This document shows positions 21,363 through 31,781 of a DNA stretch of 64,000 nt, piece by piece. The notes beneath the pieces were generated by a model. It was not told the origin of the DNA, did not search any database, and saw nothing but the letters and a program-made list of their open reading frames with translations. Positions within the stretch are counted from its first letter, which is position 1. Every line of letters begins with the position of its first letter. The position numbers and the translations under genes were made by a program. Source of the DNA: Phialocephala subalpina (taxonomy: Eukaryota; Ascomycota; Leotiomycetes; Helotiales; Mollisiaceae); assembly GCA_900073065.1 (NCBI GenBank), contig FJOG01000003.1:3204723-3268722 (forward strand). Reading direction: 5' to 3'.

Positions 21363-21941
21363 ATGTCCGACGAAAACAAGCTCTTCTCTCCAGAGCACAT
21401 GAAGCGCGTCCGCGCCATGGCTCCCAGCTCCGTGGATGGTCAAGACAAAAGCGAGAAGGAAACGGTCTCCTCTTGGGTCACGTCCAAGGCCAAAGGCAAT
21501 CTTCGCCCAGAACTGAGCACTCTCGACGGCACATATTCCGATGCTGATGGCGATGGGGACGGAGAGTCTGAAGGATCTGACGACTACGGTACGAAAACCC
21601 CAGAGGGTGACTACATGACCTACAGTACCGGCACCACTCCGCCCACTCACCATTCCCCAGTCGATGAAGCAACTAGCGAGAAGGGTGAAGATAGGGAGGC
21701 ATCTGAGGAAGGCGGTGCTGGTAAGAGCGAGTATCCTGAGGTTCCAACCAACGATGATGGCAAGGTCAAAACAAAGAAAAAGACACTCCAGGACGCAGAA
21801 GACGGATCGGAGGACGAGTACGACGATGAGGCCAACGTCGAGAGCGATGTCGAGGAGGAATACGAGGACGATGGTCTTGGCAAAGACGAGGTGGTTGAGA
21901 ATAAGGGCACAAGGACTGGATTGAGGAGTGCTGATAAGTGA
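21363..21941 (+). CDS. Acidic, probably disordered protein, unknown
   Basis: A single-exon frame of 192 residues from the ATG at 21363. It has a short basic start (SPEHMKRVRAMAPSS), then long Asp/Glu/Ser/Gly-rich stretches such as DADGDGDGESEGSDDYG and EDEYDDEANVESDVEEEYED, and one short Lys run. There is no signal peptide, membrane span or recognised domain. The strong acidic bias could suit a histone- or nucleic-acid-linked role, but that is guesswork. The antisense frames at 21261-21950 are shadows. Expression would confirm it. Confidence 0.55.
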   Translation: MSDENKLFSPEHMKRVRAMAPSSVDGQDKSEKETVSSWVTSKAKGNLRPELSTLDGTYSDADGDGDGESEGSDDYGTKTPEGDYMTYSTGTTPPTHHSPVDEATSEKGEDREASEEGGAGKSEYPEVPTNDDGKVKTKKKTLQDAEDGSEDEYDDEANVESDVEEEYEDDGLGKDEVVENKGTRTGLRSADK

Positions 21942-23385
21942 GGGATGCATACTGTGATGGGATTGGGAGCTAGTTGATGGAGGCTAGGGGGTGTCTACAC
22001 CTGCTTGCAGAGCAAGCCTGCGATGGTTCGGAAGTTTATAGTTGGTCTCAGCATACATTACGGACAGCATGGGGTACTTCAAAGCTCAGCAGGCTTGCTT
22101 TTCTGCGTTGATTGAAACATATGATTTGGTAACTTCAAGAATTCATGATGAAGTGGTTAACTCGATATTCGGACAAAGGATTGTCCAAGCCTGCAGCACT
22201 CCCGGCACGAATAAAATGCTCTGGTCTTCGAAAAGCAGAAAGTACTGTACTTGCTGCGAACGCCACTGTTGGGCTCTTAACCTTGTTGAGCAAGTTTTCT
22301 TTTCTGTAATGGTTGTCAGTGACAACACCACACAAGGGGCGATGGCTGACCTCGACGTCCCTCTCACCTTCCTCACTCACGCAGCAACCTTATGAGCTTG
22401 TATTTTCTTTGAAATCAAACTGCCCACGAAATAATACGAGCCGGCTTTGTTCCAAGTGGAGTCAGTCGCGTGGACCTACCTGTACCCTTCGACCCCTCTC
22501 CTCTCTTGTGCACGCATTTTAGTTGTCATCACTACAAACAAAAATCTATCATGAAACCATCTTATTAGCCCTCCCTTTTAAATACAGTTGCCCGTAAAAG
22601 TAGCCCTAGCTTCAATGCTACCTTAGGTATTCTTCTGATGATTCTAATCACTTTCAAGTTGCTTGACCTTCGTTCATATTCACCCTATCTCCGGCTCGCT
22701 TAAAATTCCGAATCAGATCGCCGTACAAAAATTGCGAAAAAAATAACTAAAAAAAAGGCTTAAAAAACTGATGAGTTAGTCGATGGAAGGGGGTGTCGGA
22801 TTGCTTACATGCTCTTCATACGGGATGCTCCTTGCGTTTGGGGGTTTCTCAATCGCAGATCTCAGCAGCTTACGCACCCATACGGAACCTATTCCTAGGT
22901 GCCATGATTACAACCAAGAGCTTTTAAATCTTGAGCGTGCATATAGTGTATATATGCCACGACTTAGATATCCTTTGGGACTCGTCGATGACTTGGTCTC
23001 GCTTATTCGTATAGCAAGAAAATTCTTAATTAAGTCTATAAGGCCTTTGTTCCGCAAAGCTGTGCTAAGGAGCTAAGCGAGGTCGAACCGTCCGGATTTC
23101 AAAGGGCAAAAGTGAGGGACTTGGAGTTGGTTTGTTGATGATTGGGGTTACGAAGACTAGCGCTGGCGAAGCGAAGACCTCTTCTCGATTACCACATAAC
23201 TGAACCTCGATCTCTTCTCCTCTTCCAAAACTCAAAGAGCTATCAAGCAAGCAACGAGACAACCCCTGAGACAATTGCTGGTAAGATCTATTAATTCCAA
23301 AGATACCTCCTTTGCGCAAAGAATCAAGATCTGCTCTCGACAAACCTTTGATTTCAAAGCTCGACCGCTAATTCAATCTACAGAC
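21942..23385. other. No supported gene
   Basis: Several short frames (22042-22395, 22783-23076) have no family signal. 22735-22770 is A-rich. The last 100 bases are the leader of the SET gene. Confidence 0.4.
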
Positions 23386-24386
23386 ATGGCTTCTCTCAAA
23401 GAAGACAACATCTCTCCCTGTCCCTCGAGCCCAGGCGCACACGCCAAGCGTAACAAGCGCAAGAAGGAGCTTGTTAAGTTGAGGAAGGAAGAGGCGAAGG
23501 CGAAGGCGATGGAGAACAAAGACGATAAGGACCTCGAGAAGATGAGCGAAGCTGAGCTTCTGGATGCTTTGGGCAAGGAGATGGTCAAGATGAAGATTGC
23601 CGGGGAGATCAAGAAGGAGAACAATGCCGCAGGTTAGTCAGAACATTTGTTCTACGACAACTATCAAGGGAGCGACTTTCTGACGAACTTGCAGAACCAC
23701 TTTACAAAGTCAAACCCGCGCCAGGAAAAAGACTCGGAATGTTTGCCGTCAAGGACATCGCCAAGGGCACTGAGATCCTTAGAGAAGAAGCGATCTTTAA
23801 GGGAAGCAAGAACTGGTTCAGCAAGCACGCCATGTTCACCCTCCTGCCCGATGACAAGAAGCGCGAGTTCATGCCCCTGCATAGCCAGTGCAATTGTGGC
23901 AAGGCAGAATGTCTTGAGACCGATTTCCAAAAAGTATGGGATGCCAACAGCTTCGAAATCACCCTCATTCCTGCGCTACCTCTTCCTACAGAGTATGCAG
24001 GACCTTTCGTGTACTTGGTCGCATCTCGAATCAACCATGATTGCGCCCCGAACACAAGCCGTGGATTCACAAACAAATGTCAAGTCGTTTTCCGAGCAAA
24101 CAAGGACATCAAGGCTGGAGAAGAGATTACTACCGACTACTCAGGACTCGGCATTGATCCAGTGGCCTCTCGACGTCAACATTTGACGGAGAAATACAAG
24201 TTCCTATGTGGTTGCAAGGCTTGTAGCAATAACAAGCAGTTGTCTGCAGGGGATGTCCTCAAGGGTGTCGAAGTTAAGGTAGTAACGCGTCCAGGTCTTC
24301 CTGTATTAGGACAACATACAGCCAAGGAGGAGAAGGACTTTGCAGGAGTCGATGTCTGGTACCGCCAGAACGAGCTCAAGGTCTAA
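23386..24386 (+). CDS. SET-domain protein (SMYD/SET5-like), cut short by an in-frame stop
   Basis: Exons 23386-23632 and 23695-24386 (intron GTTAGT...TTGCAG, branch CTGAC) give about 312 residues. The first exon is Lys/Glu-rich and likely coiled. The SET domain shows GKRLGMFAVKDIAKGTEI, the SINHDCAPN-type core (RINHDCAPNTSRGF), IKAGEEITTDYSG and the post-SET Cys cluster FLCGCKACS. SET proteins of this split-free, fungal SET5-like group are predicted protein lysine methyltransferases; the substrate is unknown. The TAA at 24384-24386 comes before the usual C-terminal region: the same frame stays open to 24668 and encodes family-like sequence. The truncated form keeps the whole SET and post-SET region, so activity is possible. 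Confidence 0.8.
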
Positions 24387-24668
24387 GATATCGTGCAGAA
24401 CACTCTCGGAAATCTCGCTCGGGAGATGCAGGCCAAGAATGATGGCAGTGGCATCACTTTCGTCAAAGTCTACAAGGAGAAGGTGGCACGTCTCTTTGAT
24501 GCCGTGTTGGGAAACGACAAGTATGGCATTGGCTGGAAGGATATTGTCCGCATTTTGAGCGGAGTGCAAGCTCCCCTTGCTCTCCAAACAAGAAATGAGT
24601 TCGAGGCTATGGCAGCTACGCTACCTATCTTAGAGCAGCGAAGAGCTAGAAATCTCTGGTGGGCTTGA
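24387..24668 (+). pseudogene. Detached C-terminal coding remnant of the SET gene
   Basis: Same frame as the SET gene, directly after its TAA. It reads DIVQNTLGNLAREMQ...NDKYGIGWKDIVRIL and ends in LPILEQRRARNLWWA. Related fungal SET proteins end with a similar YGIGW and a C-terminal EQRRA-type block, so this is the original C-terminus. An intron that would skip the stop has no good signals. Confidence 0.65.
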
Positions 24669-25029
24669 ACATGTTATTAGTGATGCTCTCTTGGGTCGAG
24701 GCGTCACAGAAAATACGATTCATTTGGTGTTGACATGGTGGAGGGATACGTCCGGATATCTTAACGGCTAGAGCTTCACATGACGGAAACTGGAGCATCC
24801 AGAACTCCTGCAAGTGTCGACAAGAATACATACATGGAGCATTAAAGCTTTACCTCTTTCAAGATAGAGCAATACCTTGAGGATAGATACGCAAAGCAAT
24901 CTCACCTCAGGTCCCAGAAATTCAGCTCATCTCGTGACTTCACAGCAATTCCACCATGTCCCGAAGTCGAGGACCTGTGTGTGCAGCATCTCAGGCTTAA
25001 AAGTGACAAGGTTGTCTCCGATTCGTTCA
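24669..25029. other. Intergenic between convergent remnants
   Basis: No open frame with coding character. It holds the 3' ends of the SET gene (plus) and the transcription-factor pseudogene (minus). Confidence 0.4.
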
Positions 25030-26292
25030 TCAAACAGCAAAAATCTTCCTTCCACTCCTCCTCAAAACACCCATCCAAGCAGGTGACTCCCTGTCACCTT
25101 GCTCCCTCGCATCCCAAGCATCCCTCACCACCGCCCACAAAACAGCAATATTCCCAATACGATACCTTAGCATTCCTTTCCACCGTTTTCTCCAAGCGTC
25201 TTGCTCCCTAGGAGCATCTTCACAACTAGTAATGAATCCTGGCCAGGTGATCGGTGCTGCTTGCTTACTATCGTATCCGTATTCTCTCTTGAGGGTTTCG
25301 ATATTTTGGAGACAATTTAAGACGGAGGCGGTGAGAGAGGACATTGTGGGAAGAGGTATAGGGAGAGATGAGGGTATGGTAGTGGATTTTCGGGGCATGA
25401 TGAAAGGATTGCATGTGTTGTTTCGTTATGAGGAGGGTTGATAGTACAGGAAGCCATTGATGGGAGGGGTTCGGTGTCGATGTCCCAGGAGTAGAGGAGG
25501 ATACCAAGGTCTGAACAAGCGGTTTGGAATGATGGAGTGATGGGCTTGTTGAAATGTTTGTAGTAGGCGAGGTGCTGGGAGAGGGTCGTGGTGAGACGCA
25601 TCATGTGTGCCAGGGTTGCGGTTATGCTGTATGTAAATTCGAGGCTGTGATCATCTAACAGGCAAAGTGCCCGGGAGGGTCTTGTAGAGATTGATGGTTC
25701 TTCGGGAAGAATTCCATGGGAGTCGGGGAGGGTCGAAGAATGTCGTGTTGGAGAGCGTTGTTAGGAAGGTGAAGACGGTGTGCAATCGCCCTGGAGGAAG
25801 AGTTCCTGCCATTTCTCTTGCGCCACTTAGATGTATCCAGTATTCAGACATGCTGCCTTCCATTACCTGGAAAGTTTTAAACTGGCAAAGTAATAGACGA
25901 TCGAAGGTACTTACATCTGCCGTGACCAACGAAAGCGTAGCTGACATTGTTGTTTGCGAGTGCTCGCCTGATGGTGACTCCCGAATCGCTTTCCGAAGGT
26001 ATGTGAAGGCCTTCGCTCTGGAATTCCTCCCCAAAAGATTCGGCTCAGTGTCAATCTCTTTTTCATCCGCACCTCTGAGGTGAAAGGCAGAAGTTGTCAA
26101 GAGCGAGTAGAAGACCGCGGTATTGCTAGCCGGTATTTGATCCATGCTCCCCATGCCGAGTAGGAAATTTGAAGATGCCACCATGGCGCTTGGGACATAG
26201 ATGGAGCTTGGATTGTTGTTGTGCTGAATAGGTTGGAGGAGGTCTGCTATGTGTTGCACGTAATTGTAAAGTAGCCTTCCAACGAGTGGATG
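25030..26292 (-). pseudogene. Fungal transcription factor (Fungal_trans_2/ARGR2-like), truncated and frameshifted
   Basis: Minus frames together give a fungal-specific transcription-factor region: LLYNYVQHIADLLQPIQHNN (start of the block near 26270), AFTYLRKAIRE, and YWIHLSGAREMAG. A change of frame near 25680-25760 leads to LEFTYSITATLAHMMRLTTT and LGILLYSWDID. Two more changes lead to KQHMQSFHHAPKIHYHTLI and then AAPITWPGFITSCEDA and MLRYRIGN, ending at 25030. At least three frame changes without intron signals mark it as dead. The N-terminal Zn(II)2Cys6 DNA-binding cluster is absent: 26293-26567 has no six-Cys motif and the NACHT-ankyrin gene begins there. Related intact proteins regulate arginine or other metabolic genes in the nucleus. 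Confidence 0.75.
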
Positions 26293-26567
26293 CTAACACA
26301 TGCTTGATCTCAGTTCCATTGACAGTGAAGGCAGTGAGGTATAGCCCAGGTATTATTAACTTGAGTTACCCTGGACAATTTCAAGGTCTTCCTGGTCCTC
26401 GAGTGGAATGCATCTTCCGTGGATGTTTGGGAAATCAGATCAGGTGGTATAGTTCTAGTAGCATATATGATCAATGAGAGACCCCAGACCTGATCAAAGT
26501 CTCTGTGTCCAGATGAATGATGTACGCGGGATGCTGAGGCCGGGTATAAGAGTATGGATCCGTACTA

Positions 26568-29500
26568 TTAGCTGTTACCGGACAACAGCTTGACCACAGC
26601 CTCGTGCCCGTTCTTAGCTGCCCACCAGAGCGGCGTCCGACTGCCGCCGTCCTTCGAATCGACTGCGGCTTTACTCGCGAGTAGTAGCTTGACTATAGCC
26701 TCGTGCCCGTTCTTAGCCGCTAACGAGAGCGGCGTCCGATTGTGATAATCTTTCGAATTGACCTTGGCTTTACTCGCGAGCAATAGCTTGACTGTAGCCT
26801 CGTGCCCGTTCTCGGCCGCCCACGAGAGCGGTGTCTGACCGTAACTATCGTTTTTCGAGTCGACTTCGGCTTTACTCGCGAGTAGTAGTTTGACTATAGC
26901 CTTGTGTCCATTCCTAGCCGCCCACGAGAGCGGCGTCTGATTGTCGCTGTCCTTCGAATCGACTTCGGCTTTACTCGCGAGCAGTAGCTTGACTATAGCC
27001 TCGTACCCGTTCTTGGCCGCTAACGAGAGCGGCGTCTGACCGTCGCTGAGCGGCGTCAGACCGTCGCTTCCATTCGAATCGACTTCGGCTTTACTCGCGA
27101 GTAGTAGCTTGACTATAGCCTCGTGCCCGTTCTCGGCCGCCCATAAGAGCGGCGTCCGACTGTGATTATCTTTCGAATTAACCTCGGCTTTACTCGCGAG
27201 CAATAGCTTAACTATAGCCTCGTGCCCGTTCTTAGCTGCCCATGAGAGCGGCGTCCAATTGTGACTATCCTTCGAATTAACCTTGGCTTTGCTCGCGAGC
27301 AATAGTTTGACTATAGCCTCCCGCCCGTTCTCGGCCGCCCACGAAAGCGGCGTATGATCGCAAATATCCTTCGAGTCGACCTCGGCTTTGCTCGCGAGCA
27401 GTAATTTGACCGCAGCCTCGTGCCCGTTCTCGGCCGCCCACGAGAGCGGCGTCCGACCGCCACTGTCATCCGAGTCGACCACAGCCTCGAGATCAATGCC
27501 AATCAAGTTTTGCTCATGTAGAAATTCCTCTACAAAACTATCAAGGCCTAGAGCAGATGCCAGACACAGTAGGGATCCAGTTGCTGGAATTCTGTTATGC
27601 TTGTTATGGATTTTAGTCCATTTCGCACGTGGTTCAGATGGTAAACAAATATCTCGTGTCATATTTGCCACTGCTACCTGGCAATTTTGCCTTGACTGGC
27701 GGTAGTGATCTATCCAGTAGATGGCAGAGTAGTCAAGTAGTGAATCATCTGTCTTTGAAAAGTTTGAATAGAGGTAGGAGATGCATGCTTCTGCAAGGAC
27801 CGAATTGGCGTCTGTCAAGTCGATAGAGTACTTCCAAAAGTATGAGTGAGGGGTAATCGTCCCAGAGTCCGGCGTGTCCTGCGCTTTCTGATTCTCATTG
27901 TTGATGTCAGGACCAGTCGCGACCAGAAATTCTCTCACCGTTTGATGGAGAAGGTAAAGTCTTTCATCGACACGGATAACAAGGAGACCGCAACAATCCC
28001 GGATTATGTCCCAGATTCCCTCTTTCGATTCCATTTCATCGGCCAAATCCTGGTATGGTGGCTGGTGCTCCAGTAATAGCAAAGCTATTGACATTTCCCC
28101 AAGAGTGAGTGGTCTTCTTGCCGCTATAATCATTTGCAAGATATTTCGCGTCTTTTTGAGGTCCTGGTTGCCTAGGCCTTGGGTTTTCGATCTGTTCAGA
28201 ATCTTTTCGTAAGCGTCATCGACGTCTTTTGGTGGATTTTTAACAAAGCTCTCGATATACTCCTTGCTGATGCCAGATGTCTTTTTCAGGAGATCGTCGA
28301 AAATAAGAGTGATCCACAGATAGGTACGTCCTGGAGCAGCACCCAGATTCGTTTTCATCAAATTGCTTTTCTGCTTCGTGAGGTGGAAAGTATCACAAAT
28401 CTGATCGATGCGTTTGTCAACAACGATCTTGATCTCCTCTGCAATATCGTTGGCAACATCGTCTTCTTCGCCAGCAAGACGGATTTCGGGAAGCTTATGT
28501 CCCCAAACGTAGGAGAACTGAGATTGTATTATGTCTCCATACGGCCGAGTAGTCAAGAAAAGCTTGAGGAGACATGATGCCTGGTTTCGTGGAGTTCGGT
28601 AGAACTCATTGATGGCTTTGATAAGTTCGTTCCTGCCATTCGGCTGGCATTCGTCCAGGGCATCAAGAATGCAAATAACCTCTCCAGCATCGGTGTGAAG
28701 AGCGGCCTCAGTGAACGTCTTCCAGAGACTGGAAACAGAACCAAAAAAACTCTCTTTTCCCATGGTCTCAAGACGTCGAAAAGCGGAATCAGCTAGAGAA
28801 GTACGACGTTTCGACTCAGAGATGATCAGGAGTTGGTGAAGGAGTGTGCAAAGTGCCCCAGTGGCGCTCCTTTGATGTTCAAAATCATCCTTGAAGAAGA
28901 AATAGCACACAGTTCGGTCGTTGAGCTTGGACAAGACGGTATCTATGAGATGCTTTGACAGAACCGATTTGCCGCATCCTGGATAAGCGGTCAAGAGGAG
29001 GAGAGGAGACCCCGTATTTGGATTCTCCGGACACTCCCATGCTTTGAATTTGTCATGATTTGTGAACCATTTGCAAGTACCTTCCTCCGCACGCTGGACT
29101 CGCTCTTTGCTGTATTCGTAGCTATCTCCGCCGGGCCATGCATATTCATTGAGTTTTTGGAGGAATGCCGTAATCTTCTCGTTGCGAACAGCGGTTTCTT
29201 TGCTAAGAGTTGCGGTCTGTTGCGCCAATTGACCCTTTTCCTGTGCCTCCCGGATCATTCGAACATCCTTCCAACCATTGACTGCAGAGTGGTTGTATAC
29301 ACGAGCTTCGGCATCTTTGATTGCGGATAGCAAGGTATCCCATTCAACCTGGTTGAACATGTCTTTCAGTGTCCGGGTGATTGGATGCTTTTCAAGGTGA
29401 CAGGCTGCCCGGGCCAGAAACTCGAGTATGTGGGAGCATAGTTTCGTCATGGATGTCTTGAAGACTGGATCTTGCGCGTCTGTCCAATGGAGCTTCTCGT

Positions 29501-30369
29501 TTTCAGCAAGATCGTAAATCACGTCTGGAATCTCCCACAGGCCTTTGAAGAGAACGTCCCGCTGACTGCCGGCTTGAGTACAAAGCTATCTGAGCATCAG
29601 CATCTGGCGTATGAAGTGGCAATGAAGAACTTACCGACAAAACGAGCATCACACCAGCACACGCTACAGAAGCAGGGAGGCAAGGTTGAGAGGCAGCAGA
29701 AATGACCGCTTCCGCCTTTAGAATGCAATCGGCACCTTTTTTCAAGACACTGGCAAACTTGCCCAACTTGCTTGTATCGCGAAAACCCTTGGATTCAGAC
29801 ACAATGAAAGCGGAGATCTGTTTCTGCCTCTCTAGAGTACCAGCAGGGTTGAGGTCCTTCTTCAATTTAGATTTCAAGATGTCGTAGTACGCATCCAGAA
29901 GTTCCGTCTGTTTCTTGTCCAGTCTCAGTTGGGCTTCGGCAATCTTCCACATGTCATTTTCTTGGGCCGAGCCGGCGGCATCTGGATCAGTGTTTGAATT
30001 CTCTTGATCCCGAGACCTACCCGTCGCGGCGTCCAGTTCGGCATCTTCGTCGTCGTCTGACTCGACATTTTGATTGTCGTCTGGCCTATTATCCGGCTTG
30101 CCCTCCAGTTTGACTGCCAGTACCACAGCATTGGCGCCAGCAACAAGCCGGGCCTCATGATTAACGCCTGGCCTAATCTTCGGCGTGGAAGAGCTCGCAT
30201 CAGCTGTGGTCGGAGCATCATCTGCTTTCCCTCTCCGAACTGGTGATGGTGTACGACTCGACTGACGAGAGTGGTCTCGAGAAAACGGGCGGAACCAACC
30301 AGGCTGAGCCGACTTCCATCGCTCCAGACGGCCTTTCTTGCAGCGACCGGCTGCTTGTTCCTCGCTCAT
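26568..30369 (-). CDS. NACHT-ankyrin STAND protein (fungal NLR-like), 1250 residues
   Basis: Exon 1 30369-29635 and exon 2 29585-26568, joined by a 49-nt intron (GTAAGT...CAGATAG), give 1250 residues. Order of parts: a Ser/Arg-rich disordered N-terminus, then a helical NACHT-associated N-terminal domain (about 140-330, with AEAQLRLDKKQTELLDAYYD and FKGLWEIPDVIYDLAEN). NACHT follows with Walker A AYPGCGKSVL near 445-453 and Walker B VICILDALDEC near 548-558. A helical/winged-helix stretch ends in LYLLHQTVREFLV, and nine ankyrin repeats run from about 947 to the end. Such proteins are the fungal counterparts of NLR receptors: ligand binding by the repeats is thought to trigger oligomerisation and cell death or other responses. 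The N-terminal effector type is not one I can name beyond NACHT_N-like. The frame is intact. Confidence 0.9.
26571..27478 (-). repeat. Nine near-identical ankyrin-coding repeats, about 99-102 bp each
   Basis: Each unit encodes a variant of TPLSWAAENGHEAIVKLLLA followed by SKAEVDSKD and a short variable turn. The variation is concentrated at the turn residue pair before TPL and at a few surface positions (E/K/R, W/L, D/N). A partial extra unit (LTPLSDGQ) lies between repeats four and five at about 27040-27065, and repeat six has one extra residue. Confidence 0.9.
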
Positions 30370-31781
30370 TCTACGAAGATTGTAAAGGAGGTGATTGATG
30401 AGTGATATTCCATTTCAAGCCTAAGGTGAACGGTGGAAAGAGTCGGGATGAGGCATGAGGCATAACACACTTTGCAGCATAGGAGGCTGAGGCTGCGGCT
30501 GAGGCCGGGCACAGCAAAAGGGTAGGGATGAGCGATATGTACGAGGCTGCACGATCCATGTCCGGCCTACGGCAGACGGCCAATTATTTTATCGTCTTTG
30601 CAGTTGATGTCACCAGGGAAATTCATCCATTTTGTGGAGACGACGTGTTGTCAAAGCATTGGCTTGTGCGGGATGCATTGTATTCAGTGTAGGCATGCAC
30701 AGGACATTAGACGCCGCTCTGTGACTGCAACGCTGACATTCTGAGGAGTTGTGGTGGGGCTGAAGAGAACACGAATGGAGGTGGTGCCTCACGCCAATAG
30801 AAATTTACGAGAGAGAGCAGTTCAGCCATTGTCGGAGGAATGAAGGCAGAACTAATCGTGTTTGACTTGCATGTAGAGGATTTGCCTATGATATCTGTAT
30901 AGACACCCACTAACTGCGCACGCGTGGCAATATCTGAACTCTGAGATTCCGCTGCAGATAAACCGCGCTCAAGTTAGTACAGTACTGTACATAGGATGCC
31001 TCGGCGTTAAAAATGGTCGATGTGGTCTGTGCTCAGATTTTTTGGGGAGGCTGACTGACGTAAGAAGACTTAATGGGCATTCGAACCTCGACATCTCAAC
31101 CCTGCATGGCACATTTTGACCGGTATCCTCTCGCGCTTCCAACCGACACTCTCTAACCTTATTGAAAGGATTTTGAAATCAAGCAGACCACTATCAGTGA
31201 GAGGATGGAGCCCATCAGAAAACATCTGAGGCTTCTGCCAACGTGCCATGTGTGCTGTAGCACTGTTGCTCCAAACATTGACTTTGTCATCGCATGTACA
31301 GTATTCCCTTCAATCCGCACGATTTTGACTGATTCTTGGCAGTACAAGCTTTTCAGGCTACAAATGGAGATGTGCGACATGTCTAGACCAGAGCAGCGTG
31401 GAAGAATCCGTGGCGGATGGCTACATGATAACATGGTGATGGAGGAGCTCGATCCAGCCGTCCTATTCAGTATTGCTGGTTGACTGGGCACACTACAATT
31501 GAGGACCAGAAGGAGAACGGGATTCGCTACTTCTGCAACAGGGTAATGCTCTTGCTGGTGGGAAGTGGAGGACCTGGTGCGCGCGGGCCAATGCAAGGAC
31601 CTCCAGGACCGTAGATACAAGTCCCGTATACTCGGGCGGCGATGATCGCAAGCCACCGAAGATCTCATACAGAAGCTTTTGGAGCGAGTCCAAACAGGCC
31701 GAGCCACTTCAATCCCAACATCTGCCAGCGGGATATGGTTTGCAGCTAGGACCCATTCATAGGGCTCCGGCTCCAGTGTAC
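30370..31781. other. No complete gene; possible upstream part of the SAP gene
   Basis: 30370-31150 holds the NACHT-ankyrin promoter and short chance frames. From 31503 a plus frame stays open into the SAP gene and reads RTWCARANARTSRTV and ISYRSFWSESKQAEPLQ, so part of 31503-31781 may be an earlier exon. The antisense frame at 31159-31707 is judged a shadow. Confidence 0.35.

Noticed and set aside
21261..21950. A 229-codon minus-strand frame
   Set aside because: Antisense to the acidic protein at 21363-21941; hydrophobic-rich because Asp/Glu codons read backwards give Leu/Val/Phe-type codons.
24359..24392. Short intron (GTACCG to GTGCAG) that would skip the TAA in the SET gene
   Set aside because: At 34 nt it is shorter than any other intron here and would remove conserved residues.
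31159..31707. A 182-codon minus-strand frame
   Set aside because: No family signal; partly opposite an open plus frame that joins the SAP gene.
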